Below, piece after piece: positions 5,743 to 9,016 of a DNA stretch of 9,016 bases. Numbering within the stretch: the stretch's first letter is position 1; each line of letters opens with the position of its first letter. Where the stretch lies: NCBI GenBank assembly GCA_964429355.1, contig CAYSCH010000382.1, positions 1 through 9,016 on the forward strand, written 5' to 3'. Made by a program: the position numbers and the translations under genes. The notes below the pieces were generated by a model. It saw only the letters and a list, made by a program, of their open reading frames with translations. It had not been told where the DNA came from and made no database searches. This DNA comes from JAAYAY01 sp964429355. Lineage in GTDB: Bacteria > Planctomycetota > Planctomycetia > Pirellulales > Thermoguttaceae.

Positions 5743-8700
5743 GAATCACCGGATTGCGTGCCGACGGTTTCGGTGTCTTCCAGGGCCTGGAGATCGACGG
5801 ACTCTCCGAGGGGCTTCACGTCTTCTACGGCCCCAACGAGGCCGGAAAGACGACCCTCATGCAGTTCGTTCGCTCGGTGCTCTATGGTTTCTCGCCCGAG
5901 CGCCGTCGTTACCTCCCGCCCGCCCACGGCGGTCGGCCCGGCGGCCAACTGGGCCTGGTCACCTCCGAGGGCCGGCTCGTGGTCTCCCGCCACGACAACG
6001 TGGAAGAACCTGCCCGCGGCGACCTCGTCGCGGTAACGTACCCCGACGGCACTCGGCAGAGCGAACACGTTCTCAAGACGATCCTTTATGGAACCGACGA
6101 GAACCTCTTCAACCACGTTTTCTGCATGGGTCTCCGGGAGCTCCAGGAACTGGGCACTCTCAGCGACACGGATGCCGCTCGCATGCTCTACGATCTGAGC
6201 ACCGGGCTCGGCGCCATCTCCCTGGCCGAGGTGGTCGAGACCCTCGAGGAAGCTCGCAATCGCATTCTCGACGCCAACGGCCGTCCCTGCGAAATCGGCC
6301 GCCTCCTGGAACGGCGAAACCAGTTGCGCGCCGAACTGGAAGAGATCGGCCGCATCAGCCGTGATTACGGTCGCCTCGCTTCGGAGCAGACTCGCTCTCA
6401 ACGCGAGATCGAGCGTCTGCAAGAAGAAACTCGCCGGTTGCACCACGACCTGCGCATCGCCGAGATCGCCGAGTCCGTTCGTGTTCGCTGGCAAGATCGC
6501 CTGTCGGCCGATCGGCAACTCGCCGCGATCGGCCCTACGGATTCGATCCCCGAGGGCGCCATCCACCGGCTCGAACTGATCGAGTCGCGGCTCGCCGAAC
6601 GCCATGAGCTCCTCAAGGCCTGGAAGGACCGGTGGGCTCACCTCCGCCGTGCCGCCCGAGGCCTCAAACCCAACGACGTCCTCGATCGCCTCGCTCCGCG
6701 TATCGAAGCCTTGCGAGAGCAGGAACCCTGGATCAAGACCCTCCGCGATCGCTCCGCCGAGTTGGAGTCGGAAATCAAGGGTCTGGAATCGCAATTCGCC
6801 CTCCATCGCCGCCAATTTGGACTCCGTGACGACAACTCCTCCAGCGTGCCGGCGCTCAATGCCAACACGATGCAGGTTCTCCGCCATCCGGCCCGTGCGA
6901 TGAAACAGGCCCACACCGAACTCGATCAGGCCCAGAAGGCCCTGGCAGAACTCGAGGAGCGGGCTCTCGCGCTGAATGAGAAGGTGGAAAAAGACCTTGC
7001 CGGCTGGGGCGTCGACGATCTGAGCCTTGCCCTGCAGCGCCAGGGAGAGTCGGTTGCCCGGCTGCGGCGGAGATTGCAGATCGATCAGCGGCTCGATCAG
7101 ATGGAAACTCATCAAGCCGAGCTCGGCCAGCAGGGCCGCAGCCTGATCGAAAACCAGCTCATGCCCATGCCGATCGTCGCGCTGTTCGCTTCTCTGATCA
7201 TCGCCGGACCGGTCGTGTGTGCGTTTCTGGGCTTCTACACCGAAGCCGGCTTCAGCCGCTGGGGTTGGATCGCGTTGGTCTACCTCCTCCTGGGAGGAGC
7301 GGCCGCCAAGGCGGCCAAGATGTTCTGGGAACGGGCCCAGATGAGCCGGCTCAAGACCTGCCGCCGGCAGGCAGCCATGCTGGCTTCCCAGATCGACGAA
7401 GCCCATCGCGAGCGCGACAAGCTCGACCGGGAACTTCCTCAAGGTGAGGGCACCATTCCGCAACGGCTCCAGGACGCCGAACGCGTGCTGGCCGAGTTGG
7501 AGGCTTTTGTGGGCCGCGACGCCCAGCGTCTATCGACCCAGGCAGACGCCGAATCGGCAGCCCGACGTCTCGAAGATGCCAAGCGAACCCTGGCCCAAGC
7601 CAAGAACCGCTGGCGCAACGCACTCGTCGCTGCCGGACTGCCCGCCGATTTCGCCCCTGGACAAATTCGTTCCCTTATCTCGCACAGCGAGGAACTGGTC
7701 GAGATCCGCCGCCGACTCGATCATCGTCGCGAGGAACTGCAACAGCGCAACCGCGAACTCGACGGTCTGAAGCGGCGAGTGGCCGACGTGATTGCTGAAG
7801 CCGGCCTCTCCGCCTCCCCGAACGAACCGATTGAGGGTATGCAGGTTCTCACCCGCGCCCTCAGCCAGCAGCAGGCCCAACAGAAGCGCCTCGCCGAACT
7901 GCGAGGCCATGCCCGTCGGATGCGCCGCAGGCGAAAGAAGATCGACAAATCCGTCCGCCATCTCAAGGCCTGTCGCCGCCGCCTGTTCCGTGCGGTGGGC
8001 ACGGCCGACGAAGCCGAGTTCCGCCGCCGCGCCTCCCATTTCGCCCAGATCGAAGCCCTGCGGGCCAGTCGGGCTGCCATTGCTCGCGAAATCGCTGCCG
8101 CAGTCGGCGCCTACTGCTCCGAAGACCTGATCGGCCAGGCCCTCGAAGGCCAGACGGGCGAGACCCTGCCAGCTCGCTGCGCCCAACTGCGCACCGAACT
8201 GGCTAGCGCCGAAAAACGCCTGCAGGAACATTGCGAGCAGCGCGGACGACTTGCCGAACAACTCCGAGTCCTCTCCGACGACAGGGCCCCCGGAACCCGG
8301 CAGCTCGAAATGAACATGGTCGAACAGCAACTGGCCGACGCACTCCACCGCTGGCGAGTTCGCGCCATGGCCTGCCACACCCTTGCCGAGATCCGCGAAA
8401 GCTACCAGCGCGACCGCCAGCCCGAAACCCTGCAAGAGGCCTCCGACTACCTCGAGCGGCTCACCCAGGGGCGCTACACCCGCGTCTGGACTCCGCTCGA
8501 TGAAGATATTCTCCTCGTCGACGACGCCGAAGGAAATCCGCGTTCCGTCGACATCCTCTCCCAGGGAACCCGCGAACAGCTCTTCATCTGCCTCCGTCTG
8601 GCGTTGGTCGCCGGCTTCTCGCGACGGGGTACCGTGCTGCCCCTGATTCTCGACGACGTGCTGGTCAACTTCGACGTCCAAAGGGCGAAAGCCGCTGCTG

Positions 8701-9016
8701 AAGTCATGCGAGACTTCGCCGCCGCCGGACACCAATTGCTCATCTTCACCTGCCACGAGCATATCCAGAAGCTGTTCAAATCGCTCAAGGTCCCGGTCGA
8801 CGAGCTTCCGTCGCTCACCGAACCGGCCCGCCTGACGGCCACCAAAGCGAAACCGAGCCGTACCAAGATAGCCGCCGCTGCCAAGGTCAAACCCGAACCG
8901 GAGCCCGAGCCGGAACCGGTCGCCGAAGAACCCGATGACGACCAGTTCCTTGCCGAGCCCGAGCCCGTCGAACAACCCGTAGCCGTTGATGTCGACGAGC
9001 AGGAAGAAGTCGTGTC
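5739..9016 (+). CDS. YhaN-like SMC/Rad50-type ATPase with central membrane hairpin (3' partial)
   Basis: The frame is open from GTG 5739 to the window edge, giving at least 1092 residues. The GTG overlaps the upstream stop as GTGA, and MRITGLRADGFGVF is a typical family N-terminus. Walker A GPNEAGKT is at 31-38. The other half of the ATPase head is near the C-terminus: ABC signature LSQGTREQ (940-947), Walker B LILDDVLVNFD (969-979) and an H-loop His1006. Between them lie Glu/Arg/Leu-rich helical arms (about 185-470 and 525-900), interrupted by two hydrophobic segments at about 478-499 and 508-524. No CxxC zinc hook is present, unlike Rad50 and SbcC. After about residue 1020 comes a basic Ala/Lys stretch and then an acidic tail with repeated Glu-Pro from 1052. 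The likely role is ATP-dependent gating of the partner metallophosphoesterase on DNA, possibly at the membrane. This rests on the architecture, not on recognised experimental data. Confidence 0.93.
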   Translation, partial: MRITGLRADGFGVFQGLEIDGLSEGLHVFYGPNEAGKTTLMQFVRSVLYGFSPERRRYLPPAHGGRPGGQLGLVTSEGRLVVSRHDNVEEPARGDLVAVTYPDGTRQSEHVLKTILYGTDENLFNHVFCMGLRELQELGTLSDTDAARMLYDLSTGLGAISLAEVVETLEEARNRILDANGRPCEIGRLLERRNQLRAELEEIGRISRDYGRLASEQTRSQREIERLQEETRRLHHDLRIAEIAESVRVRWQDRLSADRQLAAIGPTDSIPEGAIHRLELIESRLAERHELLKAWKDRWAHLRRAARGLKPNDVLDRLAPRIEALREQEPWIKTLRDRSAELESEIKGLESQFALHRRQFGLRDDNSSSVPALNANTMQVLRHPARAMKQAHTELDQAQKALAELEERALALNEKVEKDLAGWGVDDLSLALQRQGESVARLRRRLQIDQRLDQMETHQAELGQQGRSLIENQLMPMPIVALFASLIIAGPVVCAFLGFYTEAGFSRWGWIALVYLLLGGAAAKAAKMFWERAQMSRLKTCRRQAAMLASQIDEAHRERDKLDRELPQGEGTIPQRLQDAERVLAELEAFVGRDAQRLSTQADAESAARRLEDAKRTLAQAKNRWRNALVAAGLPADFAPGQIRSLISHSEELVEIRRRLDHRREELQQRNRELDGLKRRVADVIAEAGLSASPNEPIEGMQVLTRALSQQQAQQKRLAELRGHARRMRRRRKKIDKSVRHLKACRRRLFRAVGTADEAEFRRRASHFAQIEALRASRAAIAREIAAAVGAYCSEDLIGQALEGQTGETLPARCAQLRTELASAEKRLQEHCEQRGRLAEQLRVLSDDRAPGTRQLEMNMVEQQLADALHRWRVRAMACHTLAEIRESYQRDRQPETLQEASDYLERLTQGRYTRVWTPLDEDILLVDDAEGNPRSVDILSQGTREQLFICLRLALVAGFSRRGTVLPLILDDVLVNFDVQRAKAAAEVMRDFAAAGHQLLIFTCHEHIQKLFKSLKVPVDELPSLTEPARLTATKAKPSRTKIAAAAKVKPEPEPEPEPVAEEPDDDQFLAEPEPVEQPVAVDVDEQEEVV

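Noticed and set aside
5619..7463. 614-codon minus-strand open frame opposite the phosphoesterase end and the ATPase gene
   Set aside because: The plus strand encodes an ATPase with clear Walker A, signature and Walker B motifs. The antisense frame is an artefact of codon bias and has no recognisable domain.
7530..8975. 481-codon minus-strand open frame opposite the ATPase C-terminal half
   Set aside because: Same reason: antisense of a well-supported gene, with low-complexity Gly/Phe/Glu/Asp content.

Overview
The window looks like a high-GC bacterial chromosome segment, most likely from a planctomycete (Planctomycetota). Three things point there. A partial minus-strand gene at the left edge begins MRSERRHELQ, an N-terminus I associate with planctomycete proteins. 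There is a YhaO/YhaN-like metallophosphoesterase/SMC-like ATPase pair. Some genes have a strong Shine-Dalgarno sequence and others have none. The taxonomic call is inference from sequence style, not from a marker gene.

Layout: (1) 1-57, minus strand: the first 19 codons of a gene that leaves the window, with a plausible sigma-70-type promoter at 182-211 and three phased GATCG repeats just upstream of it. (2) 278-447: a roughly 170-bp element with imperfect terminal inverted repeats. (3) 611-2728, plus strand: a complete UvrD/PcrA/Rep-type superfamily 1 DNA helicase of 705 aa. (4) 2843-3013: a second copy of the same element in the opposite orientation, with 25-bp perfect terminal inverted repeats. 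The helicase is therefore bracketed by two inverted copies of a small MITE-like repeat, about 80% identical by eye. (5) 3061-4161, plus: an unrecognised integral membrane protein with about ten hydrophobic segments. (6) 4162-4509: a 348-bp gap without a convincing gene. (7) 4510-5742, plus: an Mre11/SbcD/YhaO-like metallophosphoesterase in which two normally conserved active-site histidines are replaced. (8) 5739-9016 and beyond, plus: a YhaN-like ATPase with SMC-type head motifs at both ends, long helical arms and a two-helix membrane hairpin in the middle. Its stop codon lies outside the window.

The last two genes overlap by four bases (GTGA) and almost certainly form a translationally coupled pair. 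They resemble the SbcD-SbcC and Mre11-Rad50 systems in architecture, but with a membrane hairpin where the zinc hook would be and a non-canonical nuclease site. The helicase also acts on DNA, but it is separated from the pair by the repeat element, the membrane protein and the gap, so a shared pathway is only a possibility.

The most noteworthy signals are the inverted pair of MITE-like elements around the helicase, the altered metallophosphoesterase site, and the membrane-hairpin SMC-like partner.
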